From assembly GCA_024399545.1 (NCBI GenBank), contig JAKSNS010000002.1, forward strand, positions 38,350-102,349: a stretch of DNA of 64,000 nucleotides, given 5' to 3'. The stretch comes from Paludibacteraceae bacterium. Its GTDB lineage: Bacteria > Bacteroidota > Bacteroidia > Bacteroidales > Paludibacteraceae. Shown in pieces: positions 9,187-17,751 of this stretch (positions are counted from its first letter, which is position 1; every line of letters begins with the position of its first letter). Under the pieces are notes generated by a model. That model was not told where the DNA came from and ran no database searches. It saw only the letters and a program-made list of their open reading frames with translations. A program made the position numbers and the translations under genes.

Positions 9187-9780
9187 TTATAAAATACTTA
9201 TGAGTTCTACTTCAAAAATAAGTACAGCGTATGGAGGGATTGAAGAACCCGCCCCATGTTCGCCGTAAGCGAGGTTGTAAGGGATGAATAGTTTCCATTT
9301 CGCCCCTACTGACATTAGTTGCAGAGCCTCGACCCAACCTTTGATGACCTGTGTCACGCCAAACTCGGCAGGTTCGCCACGGCGTACTGAGCTGTCGAAA
9401 ACAGTACCGTCGATGAGAGTGCCATGATAGTGGACGCGAACACGGTCTTTTTCTGTTGGTTTCACTCCGATTGCTGGTGTGATGACCTCGTACTGAAGGC
9501 CGCTTGGAAGTACGGTTACTTCTTTGCGCTGTGCGTTCTTTTTCAGGAAATCCTCGCCAGCCTTGCGTGCCTCGGCACCAGCTTTGGCGGCTTCGTCCTC
9601 GATTTTCTTGAAATAGGCAGTGAGCAATTGCTGAGCCTCGGCGAGGTTGATTTCGGGTTTTTGTCCTTCGCACATAGCTTCGACACCTTTTGCGAAAGAC
9701 TCCCAGTCAAGGCCTTTGATGTTGCTTTGGGCCAACTGCTGACCAAAGCTAAGACCGATTGCGTAACTTGTTTTATCCAT
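9187..9780 (-). CDS. FKBP-type peptidyl-prolyl isomerase, cytoplasmic type
   Basis: 197 residues, FklB/Mip-like: an N-terminal helical domain starting [17 protein letters not shown], then the catalytic domain with [27 protein letters not shown] and [26 protein letters not shown]. It has no signal peptide, so it should act in the cytoplasm, unlike its lipoprotein neighbour. Lies four bases after the glycosyltransferase gene and five before the second FKBP gene, inside the metK operon. Confidence 0.92.
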   Translation of the reverse strand: MDKTSYAIGLSFGQQLAQSNIKGLDWESFAKGVEAMCEGQKPEINLAEAQQLLTAYFKKIEDEAAKAGAEARKAGEDFLKKNAQRKEVTVLPSGLQYEVITPAIGVKPTEKDRVRVHYHGTLIDGTVFDSSVRRGEPAEFGVTQVIKGWVEALQLMSVGAKWKLFIPYNLAYGEHGAGSSIPPYAVLIFEVELISIL

Positions 9781-9784
9781 AATG

Positions 9785-10756
9785 TTATTGTTGTTCTTTT
9801 GTCAATTTAGAATATATGCTGTCGAATATGTCAAATTCAAAACAGTGGTAATCGCCGAACCTGCATTTTTTCTCACCGTATATGGAACAAGGGCGGCAAG
9901 GGAGTTTAAGGTAGATGCAATCTTTAGGAGACTGTCCCCAACCGAGGAAACCTGCCTTTGGGTCAGTCGCCCCCCAGATAGAGATTACACGAGTGCCGAC
10001 AAGTGATGCGAGGTGCATGTTGGCAGAATCCATACAAATCATGATGCGTAAGCCGCGGATGATTTCAAGTTCCTCCTTGAGTGTATGTTTGCCGGCAACG
10101 CATGTTATGTTTTTGTTGAATGATGCCCAATCTTGCAGCATTTCAACCTCTTTCTCACCACCACCGAAGAGATAAACCTTCTCTTTTTTCGCAAGGTTCA
10201 TAACCAATTCTTCCATACGGTCGTAAGGGTAGGTCTTGCCTTTTTTTGCGGCAAATGGCGCAATTCCAATGCCTTCGCCTGTGGTGATTTCGGGTTTAGG
10301 CAAAGTAAGTTCAATGCCCAACGAAGTGAAAACGTCAGCGTACCTTTGGATGGTGGTTTTAAGTTGGCGTTTGTGGCGGTTGAGAGGAGAGACGAGCCAA
10401 TGTTTACTGATGCGCCCTTTGTCAATCCTGCGGACTTTGATGCCTGCCAACCTCCATCGGAAATCCATATACCAGCTTCTTAGCACAGAGTGCATATCCG
10501 CTACAGCGTCGAAACTACGGTAGTCGATATCGTCAAGAAGCCGTTTCAATCCTTTAGTGCCATGGTGGATGCCTTTGAGGTCTGCACCGAAAAAGTGGAC
10601 GTTGGCAGGAATGTCTGACCATAAATCCTCGGTTTGCCGTCGGCTGACGACGGTAAACTCCAAATCCGGGTGTTGCAGCGCAACCGCTTTGACGACAGGC
10701 ACAAGCATTGCCACGTCACCAAGAGCAGAGAAACGTATGACGGCTATTTTTTTCAC
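9785..10756 (-). CDS. Glycosyltransferase family 9 (heptosyltransferase-like)
   Basis: 323 residues with the GT9 N-terminus [21 protein letters not shown] and the C-terminal nucleotide-sugar site [27 protein letters not shown]. It is likely to add a heptose or other sugar to the lipopolysaccharide core on the cytoplasmic side. The start overlaps the stop of DUF4254 by four bases; these two families are commonly neighbours in Bacteroidetes, suggesting a shared role in LPS core assembly (inference). Confidence 0.9.
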   Translation of the reverse strand: MKKIAVIRFSALGDVAMLVPVVKAVALQHPDLEFTVVSRRQTEDLWSDIPANVHFFGADLKGIHHGTKGLKRLLDDIDYRSFDAVADMHSVLRSWYMDFRWRLAGIKVRRIDKGRISKHWLVSPLNRHKRQLKTTIQRYADVFTSLGIELTLPKPEITTGEGIGIAPFAAKKGKTYPYDRMEELVMNLAKKEKVYLFGGGEKEVEMLQDWASFNKNITCVAGKHTLKEELEIIRGLRIMICMDSANMHLASLVGTRVISIWGATDPKAGFLGWGQSPKDCIYLKLPCRPCSIYGEKKCRFGDYHCFEFDIFDSIYSKLTKEQQ

Positions 10757-11355
10757 TTCTTGTATAGTACAGGATTGAGTTCAGGGTCGTTGTACATTTT
10801 CATCTGCTTATAGACCTTCATTACTTTGTTTCCTGTTTGGTAGTCGTTGAGGAGGTCGTTGATAGCAGAGGTGAGGTCGCTGAATTGCTCTTGAAGCACG
10901 GCGAGTTTCTTAGCGCATTTGTCGTGGTGTTCAGGGGTAACGTCCTTGCGGTCAACCTCTACCTGCATGTGGAAGAGTTTGACGTGGAGGATACTCAGGC
11001 GGTCGATTGCCCAAGCGGGGCTTTCGGTGTTTATTTTTGCGCCGGCGGCTGGTTTCACCTGGCTGAACATCTCGTAGAAATAGCTGTCAATTCTTTCGAC
11101 GAGGTCTGTGCGGTCTTGGTTTGAGTGGTCAATCCTGCGTTTCAGCGCGAGGGCGTCGATGGGGTTGATTTTTGTGTCGCGGATAATGTCCTCAAGGTGC
11201 CATTGTACCGTGTCAATCCAGTTTTTTGTGTAAAGGTCGTATTCGATTGTGCCTTTCTCGTAAGGGTTAGGCATTTTGGAATCGACGTTGTCGGTTAAGT
11301 GGTAGTCTTTGACTGCCTTGTCGAACACGAGGTTTGCAGTTTCTGTAAAGTTCAT
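10753..11355 (-). CDS. DUF4254 protein
   Basis: 200 residues, helical, with no signal or membrane segment. The ATG at 11355-11353 was chosen because it overlaps the metK stop as ATGA; an in-frame upstream codon at 11403 would lie deep in metK. Recognisable segments are [43 protein letters not shown] and [22 protein letters not shown]. The family's function is unknown. Coupling to a GT9 glycosyltransferase suggests a part in surface-glycan assembly. Confidence 0.85.
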   Translation of the reverse strand: MNFTETANLVFDKAVKDYHLTDNVDSKMPNPYEKGTIEYDLYTKNWIDTVQWHLEDIIRDTKINPIDALALKRRIDHSNQDRTDLVERIDSYFYEMFSQVKPAAGAKINTESPAWAIDRLSILHVKLFHMQVEVDRKDVTPEHHDKCAKKLAVLQEQFSDLTSAINDLLNDYQTGNKVMKVYKQMKMYNDPELNPVLYKK

Positions 11356-12599
11356 ATTTTGAATTCTTTCTTTATATTCTCTATTTTGTCGAGTTTCTCC
11401 CAAGTGAAAAGTTCCACTTCGACATCCTTAAAGCCTTCGTAGCGGTTACCGAAACGTTTTGTGGTTTTTCTCGGTGTTCTGCCGAAGTGACCGTAAGCGG
11501 CTGTTTCGCTGTAAATTGGGTTGCGAAGTTTGAGTTGTTGCTCGATGGCGTAAGGGCGAAGGTCAAATAATTCACCTACATGGTCGGCTATTTGAGAGTC
11601 GGTCATTGGGACGTGCGACGTGCCGTATGTGTTCACGAACAGAGAAACAGGTTCGGCGATGCCTATAGCGTAAGCCACCTGAACGAGGAGTTTGTCGGCA
11701 ACGCCTGCCGCAACGAGGTTTTTGGCAATCCAGCGAGTGGCGTAAGCTGCTGAGCGGTCAACCTTTGAAGGGTCTTTTCCAGAGAATGCCCCACCACCGT
11801 TAGAGGCGTGTCCGCCGTAGGTGTCAACTATGATTTTTCGGCCGGTGAGGCCTGTGTCGCCGTGAGGTCCTCCGATGACGAATTTGCCGGTTGGGTTGAC
11901 GTGAAGGATAAAGTCCCCTGTGAAATATTTCCTCAGCCCAGGGTAGTTCTCCTTTACTCGTGGAATGAGGATGTTCCCGATGTCATGGCGGATTTTCGCT
12001 GACATAGCCTTGTCGGTGTCAAACTCGTCATGTTGTGTGGAGACAACAATCGTGTGAATGCGTTTGGCGATGTTATTGTCGTCGTATTCGATTGTGACTT
12101 GGCTTTTTGCGTCTGGGCGTAGGTAAGGCATGAGTTTGCCCTCCTTGCGAATTTGTGCGAGTTCGTAGAGCAAGACGTGGCTCATGTAGAGGGAGAGGGG
12201 CATGAAGTCGGGTGTCTCGTTGCAGGCATAACCGAAGATAATACCCTGGTCGCCTGCGCCTTGGGCCCACTTGTCCTGACGTTCGACGCCGCGGTTAATG
12301 TCTGGGCTTTGTTCGTGGATGGCCGAGAGAATGCCACAAGAGTCACCGTCGAACATATATTCGCTGCGTGTGTATCCGATTTCGTTTATGACCCTGCGGG
12401 CTGTATCCTGAATGTCAACGTAGGCACGGCTTTTGACTTCGCCGCCGAGGATGACTTGGCCTGTAGTGACGAAGGTTTCGCAAGCGACTTTAGACTCTGG
12501 GTCCTGTGCGAGGAACTCGTCGAGGATTGCGTCAGAGATCTGGTCGGCAACCTTGTCGGGATGGCCTTCGGATACTGATTCTGATGTGAATAGATACAT
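11352..12599 (-). CDS. metK: S-adenosylmethionine synthetase
   Basis: 415 residues, a little longer than the 384 of E. coli, as is usual in Bacteroidetes. Motifs: [22 protein letters not shown] at the start, the [13 protein letters not shown]-binding loop near 117, [24 protein letters not shown], then [19 protein letters not shown]. It makes SAM from methionine and ATP in the cytoplasm. First gene of a tight run of six (metK, DUF4254, GT9, two FKBPs, DUF2148). The 89-base gap before it holds a hairpin (12616-12654) but no SAM-riboswitch consensus that I can recognise. Confidence 0.97.
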   Translation of the reverse strand: MYLFTSESVSEGHPDKVADQISDAILDEFLAQDPESKVACETFVTTGQVILGGEVKSRAYVDIQDTARRVINEIGYTRSEYMFDGDSCGILSAIHEQSPDINRGVERQDKWAQGAGDQGIIFGYACNETPDFMPLSLYMSHVLLYELAQIRKEGKLMPYLRPDAKSQVTIEYDDNNIAKRIHTIVVSTQHDEFDTDKAMSAKIRHDIGNILIPRVKENYPGLRKYFTGDFILHVNPTGKFVIGGPHGDTGLTGRKIIVDTYGGHASNGGGAFSGKDPSKVDRSAAYATRWIAKNLVAAGVADKLLVQVAYAIGIAEPVSLFVNTYGTSHVPMTDSQIADHVGELFDLRPYAIEQQLKLRNPIYSETAAYGHFGRTPRKTTKRFGNRYEGFKDVEVELFTWEKLDKIENIKKEFKI

Positions 12600-12615
12600 A
12601 TTGTAATTACTTCAC

Positions 12616-12654
12616 AAGGGCGGACGTGTAATGCACAAGGCATACACGCTCGCC
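12616..12654 (-). promoter_or_regulatory. Hairpin upstream of metK
   Basis: GGGCG-ga-CGTGTA pairs with TACACG-ct-CGCCC around a loop, 17 bases before metK on the minus strand. No U-run follows, so it is not a classical terminator. It could be a leader structure of metK or the 3' end of the lipoprotein transcript. Confidence 0.4.
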
Positions 12655-12688
12655 CAAGATTTGGTTGCAGACTTTTTTCGTTGTCGTA

Positions 12689-13222
12689 TTATAGCTTGTT
12701 CTCAACGCATCTGAACTCGATGGTGCCAGAAACGTTCTTGGTTGTCTCAATGCCAATCAATGCGCCTGAAGCATCACCTGTGAACGTGGCTGTCCATTTA
12801 AGTACTTTGAGACCTAAGGCGTCGTATTCAAAAACGCCAGGGTTGTTAATCACGTCGAGGTGACAACCGTAGCCTGTCAAGAATCCATCCCACTCCTTAG
12901 AGTAATTGAAATTCTCAAGTTGGAACTCGCGGCCGTTGACGGTGGCTTTTCCCTTGACGATGTTATGGTCGAAGATTATGCCATTGGCGTCATTAGGGTC
13001 AGCGGTGATTTTGAGTGGGTCAATGAAGTCGATAGGGATGGTGTAGTCTTTGGTTTCGTCCTCACTGAGGTCGTTTTTCCAAACGCAGTGAATCTTGATT
13101 TGTTCAACCATGTATTTCCCGACATAGGTGTCGCGGACAACAGGTTCGTCGTCTTTGCTTTTGTTGCAGCTTGAAGCGATTACCATTACTGCTAAAGCAG
13201 CCAAGAAGAATAGTTTTTTCAT
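12689..13222 (-). CDS. Lipoprotein of unknown function
   Basis: 177 residues with a clear lipoprotein signal (lipobox ASSC, Cys near 19) and an acidic KSKDDEP linker after it, common in Bacteroidales surface or periplasmic lipoproteins. The rest alternates short beta strands (YVGKYMVEQIKIHCVW, KWTATFTGDASG, VSGTIEFRCV), suggesting a small beta-barrel or calycin-like fold, but I do not recognise a named family. It follows prs by 12 bases on the same strand. Confidence 0.75.
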   Translation of the reverse strand: MKKLFFLAALAVMVIASSCNKSKDDEPVVRDTYVGKYMVEQIKIHCVWKNDLSEDETKDYTIPIDFIDPLKITADPNDANGIIFDHNIVKGKATVNGREFQLENFNYSKEWDGFLTGYGCHLDVINNPGVFEYDALGLKVLKWTATFTGDASGALIGIETTKNVSGTIEFRCVENKL

Positions 13223-13234
13223 GATAGTATCAAA

Positions 13235-14170
13235 TTAAATCAGATATTGTGTTGAAATAGATTCGTTGTTATAGACGCGGCGGATAGTCTCGGCGAACAT
13301 GTCGGCTATCGAGATGACGTGTACCTTATTGCACTTTGTAGTGTCGAATGGTATAGAGTCGGTGATTATCAGTTCGGTGAGTTTTGAGTTGGTGATGTTC
13401 TCGGTGGCTTTGCCGGAGAGTACGCCGTGGGAAACCATCGCGCGGACGCTGGTGGCGCCGTTCTCGAACATGAGGTCTGCGGCTTTGCAGAGTGTGCCGG
13501 CTGTGTCTGCCATGTCGTCAACGATGAGTACGTCTTTGCCTTTGACATCACCGATGATGCTCATATTTGAGACGACGTTGGCGCGTGCGCGGGTCTTGTG
13601 GCAGAGTACGAGAGGGAGGTCGAGGTGTTTTGCGTAGGTTGAGGCGCGTTTAGAGCCGCCGACGTCAGGGGAGGCGATTACGAGGTTATCGAGTTGGAGG
13701 GACGATTTGATGTAAGGCACATAGACGGTTGATGCGTAGAGGTGGTCAACTGGGATGTCGAAGAAGCCTTGGATTTGGTCGGCGTGGAGGTCCATGGTGA
13801 TGATGCGGTCAACGCCTGCTACGGAGAGCATGTCGGCGACGACTTTAGCACCGATGGAGACTCTTGGTTTGTCCTTACGGTCCTGGCGAGCCCAGCCGAA
13901 ATAAGGCATGACGGCGATGATTTTGTAAGCCGAGGCGCGTTTTGCGGCGTCAATCATGAGCATAAGCTCCATAAGGTTGTCGCTGTTAGGGAAAGTTGAC
14001 TGGACGAGGTAAACGTAGCAACCACGGACGGTTTCGTCGTACCAGACGGCAAATTCGCCATCAGAGAATTTTTGGCAAGTGCACTTGCCGAGTTGACAGC
14101 CGAGTTTTTGGCACATTTTCTCTGCCAATGGGCGGCTGTTGGTACCCGCAAAGACTTTGTATGGAAACAT
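13235..14170 (-). CDS. prs: Ribose-phosphate pyrophosphokinase
   Basis: 311 residues from the ATG at 14170, the usual length; the longer in-frame extension to 14257 runs through the promoter and is rejected. Motifs: KVFAGTNSRPLAEKMC, FSDGEF, YFGWARQDRK, MDLHADQIQGFF with the catalytic His, and the PRPP loop DDMADTAGTLCKAA. It makes PRPP from ribose 5-phosphate and ATP for nucleotide, histidine and tryptophan synthesis. Transcribed from a strong promoter at 14233-14204, with a lipoprotein gene downstream. Confidence 0.97.
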   Translation of the reverse strand: MFPYKVFAGTNSRPLAEKMCQKLGCQLGKCTCQKFSDGEFAVWYDETVRGCYVYLVQSTFPNSDNLMELMLMIDAAKRASAYKIIAVMPYFGWARQDRKDKPRVSIGAKVVADMLSVAGVDRIITMDLHADQIQGFFDIPVDHLYASTVYVPYIKSSLQLDNLVIASPDVGGSKRASTYAKHLDLPLVLCHKTRARANVVSNMSIIGDVKGKDVLIVDDMADTAGTLCKAADLMFENGATSVRAMVSHGVLSGKATENITNSKLTELIITDSIPFDTTKCNKVHVISIADMFAETIRRVYNNESISTQYLI

Positions 14171-14203
14171 TTGTGATATTATGAATGGGGTTTTTACAGG
14201 TTG

Positions 14204-14233
14204 CAAAGGTACTACTTTTTTCTGACTCTGCAA
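14204..14233 (-). promoter_or_regulatory. Promoter of prs
   Basis: On the minus strand: TTG (14233-14231), 19-base spacer, TACCTTTG (14211-14204). This is a full match to the Bacteroidetes consensus and it rules out the longer prs start. Confidence 0.75.
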
Positions 14234-14283
14234 AATATTCAGAGAATTATTTATCAAAATATTTTGATGTGGGTTTTAGGGGA

Positions 14284-14395
14284 GGCAGTCCGAAAAGTAT
14301 GTGACAGCCTAAATTCAGGTGTGTTATAGTGCTTTTGCCCTTACAGGGCGCAGGTTTTGCATGACAAAAAGTTGTGTTTTCGGACAGGCTGGTGG
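14284..14395. repeat. Dispersed intergenic repeat, copy A
   Basis: The segment begins with GTCCGAAAAGT, contains TTTTGCCC followed by AGGGCG (a small hairpin GCCC-ttac-AGGGC), and ends with TTTTCGGACAGGCTG. A related copy lies at 48771-48945, with the same blocks in the same order. The ends GTCCGAAAA and TTTTCGGAC are reverse complements, so the transcript could fold. It resembles a REP-like intergenic family. Confidence 0.5.
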
Positions 14396-14456
14396 GCTAA
14401 TATATGTCGCTCCTACGGAGCTTTGATGAGGTGACATCAGCTACGTCAATATATAC

Positions 14457-14588
14457 CGTTAATGTATCGTTAATCATACGTTAATCTATCGTTAATCTAT
14501 CGTTAATGTATAGTTAATCTATCGTTAATGTATCGTTAATCATACGTTAATCTATCGTTAATCATACGTTAATCTATCGTTAATCTAT
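14457..14588 (+). repeat. 11-bp tandem array 1 (12 units)
   Basis: Twelve uninterrupted 11-base units starting at 14457. They are variants of CGTTAAT followed by CTAT, GTAT or CATA (one unit begins AGTTAAT). The array is preceded by GTCAAT and closes with CGTTG. It lies between the prs and tetR promoters. Two more arrays of the same unit occur in the window on the same strand (39855-39953 and 63961-64000). No gene or RNA is evident inside. Confidence 0.95.
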
Positions 14589-14751
14589 CGTTGCAAGTAT
14601 GTTTGTGGTATGGTTGGGACGGTTGTCTGAGGAATTTGGTGAATTTGCCACTCGGAAACTATTGGAATTGTAAAAGTTTTCTTGAACCTATTGATAATTA
14701 GATTATTGTGTTAAAGATATTATTTGATAACAATTATTAACTATAAACTTA

Positions 14752-14781
14752 TTGCAGTTTGAAAAAAAAGCTGTATCTTTG
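14752..14781 (+). promoter_or_regulatory. Promoter of the tetR-efflux operon
   Basis: TTG at 14752-14754, 19 bases, TATCTTTG at 14774-14781, 45 bases before the tetR start. The operon's own repressor is the likely regulator, but I see no clear operator dyad. Confidence 0.7.
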
Positions 14782-14826
14782 CAGCCGTTTTCGGTGCATT
14801 GTCCCGTGAAACGGCAAACGCAATAA

Positions 14827-15435
14827 ATGACGATGAAGGAACAACTGATAGATACGGCTGAACGGCTTTTCCTGAAATACGGATTGCGCAGTGTGTCAAT
14901 AGATGACATCTGCAACGAGTTGCATATATCCAAGAAGACGTTTTACCAATATTTCCGTCAGAAGGAGCAGTTGGTGAAGGCGATGCTGGACCGTATCTGT
15001 GAGAAGAAAGCGACCGCCGCGCCGTCATACGGGGAAAACGACAATGTGGTTGACGTGGTTTTGGAGCAGGGAATGAAGTTTGCCTCGAAGCAGTCGTTGG
15101 TGGACCGTCACATCGCTTTCATGTATGACCTGAAGAAATATTACCCGGACTTGATGCAGGGTTTCGTGGATAGGCATAATGCGATTGACAGGAGGAACCT
15201 CACGGTTCTGCTGAATACGGGCATAGGGCAGGGGATGGTGCGTAAGGAACTCAATATCCCTTTGATTACCTATACTTTGTCAGGTATGACGTCGTTGATG
15301 CTTGACGTAAAAGTGGAGGGTATAACATTGTCGGAGAAAACGAAATTCGGGATTGACGCCTTCCTGAGAATGGTTTGCAGCGAGGAGGGGCTGAAGAGGT
15401 ATGAAATGAAAAAAGCGGAAAAAATCACATTATAA
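14827..15435 (+). CDS. TetR-family transcriptional regulator
   Basis: 202 residues. The N-terminus is a standard TetR HTH: LIDTAERLFLKYGLRSVSIDDICNELHISKKTFYQYFRQKEQLV. The remaining helical domain would bind a ligand. The tolC-family gene starts four bases after its stop, so it is co-transcribed with an RND pump and probably represses its own operon, as is usual for efflux regulators. The inducing compound is unknown. Confidence 0.93.
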   Translation: MTMKEQLIDTAERLFLKYGLRSVSIDDICNELHISKKTFYQYFRQKEQLVKAMLDRICEKKATAAPSYGENDNVVDVVLEQGMKFASKQSLVDRHIAFMYDLKKYYPDLMQGFVDRHNAIDRRNLTVLLNTGIGQGMVRKELNIPLITYTLSGMTSLMLDVKVEGITLSEKTKFGIDAFLRMVCSEEGLKRYEMKKAEKITL

Positions 15436-15439
15436 TTAT

Positions 15440-16723
15440 ATGAAACGTATAACAGTATTATTGTCTATGGTTGTCCTGTCGCTGGCGGTGCTGGCACAAC
15501 AGGATAACGTCCTGAGCCTGTCGTTGGACGAGGCGAGGGAGATGGCATTGAAACAGAACAGGGCGTTGCAGAATGCGTCGTATGAGGTTCAGAAAGCCCA
15601 TGCGCAGAGGTGGCAGTCGATAGCAGCCATGCTGCCTCAGGTGGATTTGAACCTGACATACACCAGTATGTGCGGCTATGAGATGAAAATTTCGGGAATG
15701 TCCATACCTATGAACCCTAACGGCACGATGGGGTTGCAGACCTCGGTGGCTATCAACGGGCAGATGGTAGTTGCCACCTTGCTGAACAACATTGCCATTG
15801 ACATGCAGAACATTAACCGCAGGAACGCGGAACTTGACCTTGTGGTGGACGTTGAGACGATGTATCTCACGATACTGGCTATGGAGAAAACCACCAACCT
15901 GCTGGACTCGTGCGTGATGAACCTCCGCCAACTGTACAAGCTGACAACGGCGGCTGTGGAGGTAGGTGCAGCGGAACAGACTGACGCTGACCAGATTGAG
16001 GTGCAGGTGGCACAGATGGAGAATACACTGTCGAACCAACGGCGTGCGCTGGAAGTGGCTTACAACTCGCTGGCTTTCACGGTAGGTGCAGGCTCGCATT
16101 GCCGTCTGACGCTGACTGACAAATTGGAGGACGTGCTGACGGTGGACGAGGCAGTGGCTTTGCTGAAGCACGACTTCAACGTGAGAGAGAATTACTCGTA
16201 TCAACTGGCGGAGAAAAATGTGGAACTTGCGAAAAAGAACGAGGTATTGGCAGGAATGGCTTACGTGCCAACGCTTTCGGCATACCATCAGTACAGTGCG
16301 AAGTCGTATTTCGGCAAAGACGAGGGTATGAACATGACCCCGCCAAACACGATTGGCGTAACTCTTGCCGTGCCAATCTGGTCATCGGGAAAACGTGCGG
16401 CAGGGGTGCATGAGAAAAAGATTGCCCGTTTGGAGGCTGAGAATGAACTGGCAGACGCAAAAGACCAGTTGGAGATATCGTATAACCAGTTGAAGTATAA
16501 CCTGATAACAGCATACGAGAATTTTGAGACACAGAGCAAAAGCGTCGAGGTGATGAAGCGTGTGATGGCGAGCACCGCCAACAAATACCAATATGGGACG
16601 GCATCTTCGTTCGACTTGACAAACGCATCGACCAATCTGCTGAACGCACATACTAATTACATTCAGGCAATCCTGACGTTGCTCAACTCGCAGAAGGCTT
16701 TGAAACAATTGTTGGAACTATAA
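15440..16723 (+). CDS. TolC-family outer-membrane efflux protein
   Basis: 427 residues with a signal peptide (MKRITVLLSMVVLSLAVLAQ) and two OEP repeats of long helices. Typical segments are LSLDEAREMALKQNRALQNASYEVQKAH at the start, GVTLAVPIWSSGKRAAGVHEKK, and the C-terminal SSFDLTNASTNLLNAHTNYIQAILTLLNSQKALKQLLE. Trimers form the outer-membrane exit duct for the RND pump encoded next. Follows tetR by four bases and precedes the adaptor by 21. Confidence 0.93.
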   Translation: MKRITVLLSMVVLSLAVLAQQDNVLSLSLDEAREMALKQNRALQNASYEVQKAHAQRWQSIAAMLPQVDLNLTYTSMCGYEMKISGMSIPMNPNGTMGLQTSVAINGQMVVATLLNNIAIDMQNINRRNAELDLVVDVETMYLTILAMEKTTNLLDSCVMNLRQLYKLTTAAVEVGAAEQTDADQIEVQVAQMENTLSNQRRALEVAYNSLAFTVGAGSHCRLTLTDKLEDVLTVDEAVALLKHDFNVRENYSYQLAEKNVELAKKNEVLAGMAYVPTLSAYHQYSAKSYFGKDEGMNMTPPNTIGVTLAVPIWSSGKRAAGVHEKKIARLEAENELADAKDQLEISYNQLKYNLITAYENFETQSKSVEVMKRVMASTANKYQYGTASSFDLTNASTNLLNAHTNYIQAILTLLNSQKALKQLLEL

Positions 16724-16744
16724 AGAAATAAAAATAAATAAGAT

Positions 16745-17749
16745 ATGAAAAAATTATTTGTAATCATTCCGCTTCTCTCGGCAATGCTTTTCACGGCGTG
16801 CAAGGAGGAGGCAGAAGAGGTCGAGGAGCGTATTGAGCCAGTAAAGGTTATGAAACTTGAGCGCCGCTCCTTCGAGAGAATCACGACATTGTCCGTTGTG
16901 CTGCAAGGCTATGAGACACAGAACGTTTCGCCTTCGGTGACAGGCATAATCAAAAAAATCTACGTGGAGGAGAGCTCGCGCGTGAAGAAGGGCGACAACC
17001 TTGTGATGATGGACGAAATGCAGTATAACACCGCGAAACTGACCTTTGCGAACCTTGGCGTTGAATTGGCGCGTGTTGAGGCTTTGCTCAAGACCGGTTC
17101 TGCAACAAAACAGGCATACGACAATCTGAAAACACAGTATGACCAGACGAAAGAGAACCTGGAGTTCCTGAAGACGAACACATACGTCAAGGCGGCTTTC
17201 TCAGGCGTAGTGTCGGCGAAAAACTATGAGGACGGCGAACTTTACAACGGACAGCCAATCCTGACGCTCACCCAGATTTCGACACTCAAGGCAGAGGTGA
17301 ACGTGCCAGAGGGTTATTTCCCACAGGTCAAAGAGGGTATGAAAATTGACATTCAGTCAGACATTTACCCTAATGTGACTTTCCCTGCGACTGTCGAGAA
17401 GGTTTTCCCTACGGTTGACCCTTCGTCACATACATTCACCATCAAAGTGAAGATTCCTAACAGTTCGGAGAAACTCCGCCCTGGTATGTACACACAGGCG
17501 AAACTGCGTCTCGGTCAGGACTCTGCAATCGTTGTGCCTTATCAGACAGTGCTCAAACTTCAAGGCTCGAATGACCGTTATGTGTTTGTGAACCAAGGAG
17601 GAAAGGCTCACCGTGTTTCAGTTAAGATGGGTCAGCGCTTTGACGACGAGGTGGAACTTATCTCGGACGAGCTGAAGGTGGGCGACGAACTCGTGGTTGA
17701 AGGCGAGGCACGACTGGTTGATGGTTCAAAACTTGAAATCCAGAAATAA
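16745..17749 (+). CDS. RND efflux periplasmic adaptor, lipoprotein
   Basis: 334 residues with a lipoprotein signal (lipobox FTAC, Cys near 19) followed by an acidic stretch. It has the membrane-fusion-protein order: a lipoyl half-motif around GYETQNVSPSVTGIIKKIYVEESSRVKKGDNL, a short coiled hairpin (ARVEALLKTGSATKQAYDNLKTQYDQ), the second half-motif KAAFSGVVSAKNYEDGELYNGQPI, then beta-barrel and membrane-proximal domains. It links the inner-membrane pump to the TolC-like duct. The pump gene starts two bases after its stop. Confidence 0.93.
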   Translation: MKKLFVIIPLLSAMLFTACKEEAEEVEERIEPVKVMKLERRSFERITTLSVVLQGYETQNVSPSVTGIIKKIYVEESSRVKKGDNLVMMDEMQYNTAKLTFANLGVELARVEALLKTGSATKQAYDNLKTQYDQTKENLEFLKTNTYVKAAFSGVVSAKNYEDGELYNGQPILTLTQISTLKAEVNVPEGYFPQVKEGMKIDIQSDIYPNVTFPATVEKVFPTVDPSSHTFTIKVKIPNSSEKLRPGMYTQAKLRLGQDSAIVVPYQTVLKLQGSNDRYVFVNQGGKAHRVSVKMGQRFDDEVELISDELKVGDELVVEGEARLVDGSKLEIQK

Positions 17750-17751
17750 CT

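Noticed and set aside
12600..12688. SAM riboswitch before metK
   Set aside because: Only a simple hairpin is visible; none of the conserved SAM-I or SAM-II blocks could be recognised.
14457..14588. CRISPR or replication iterons
   Set aside because: No spacers, so not CRISPR; no replication initiator gene nearby and the same array occurs in three unrelated gaps, so plasmid-type iterons are unlikely.
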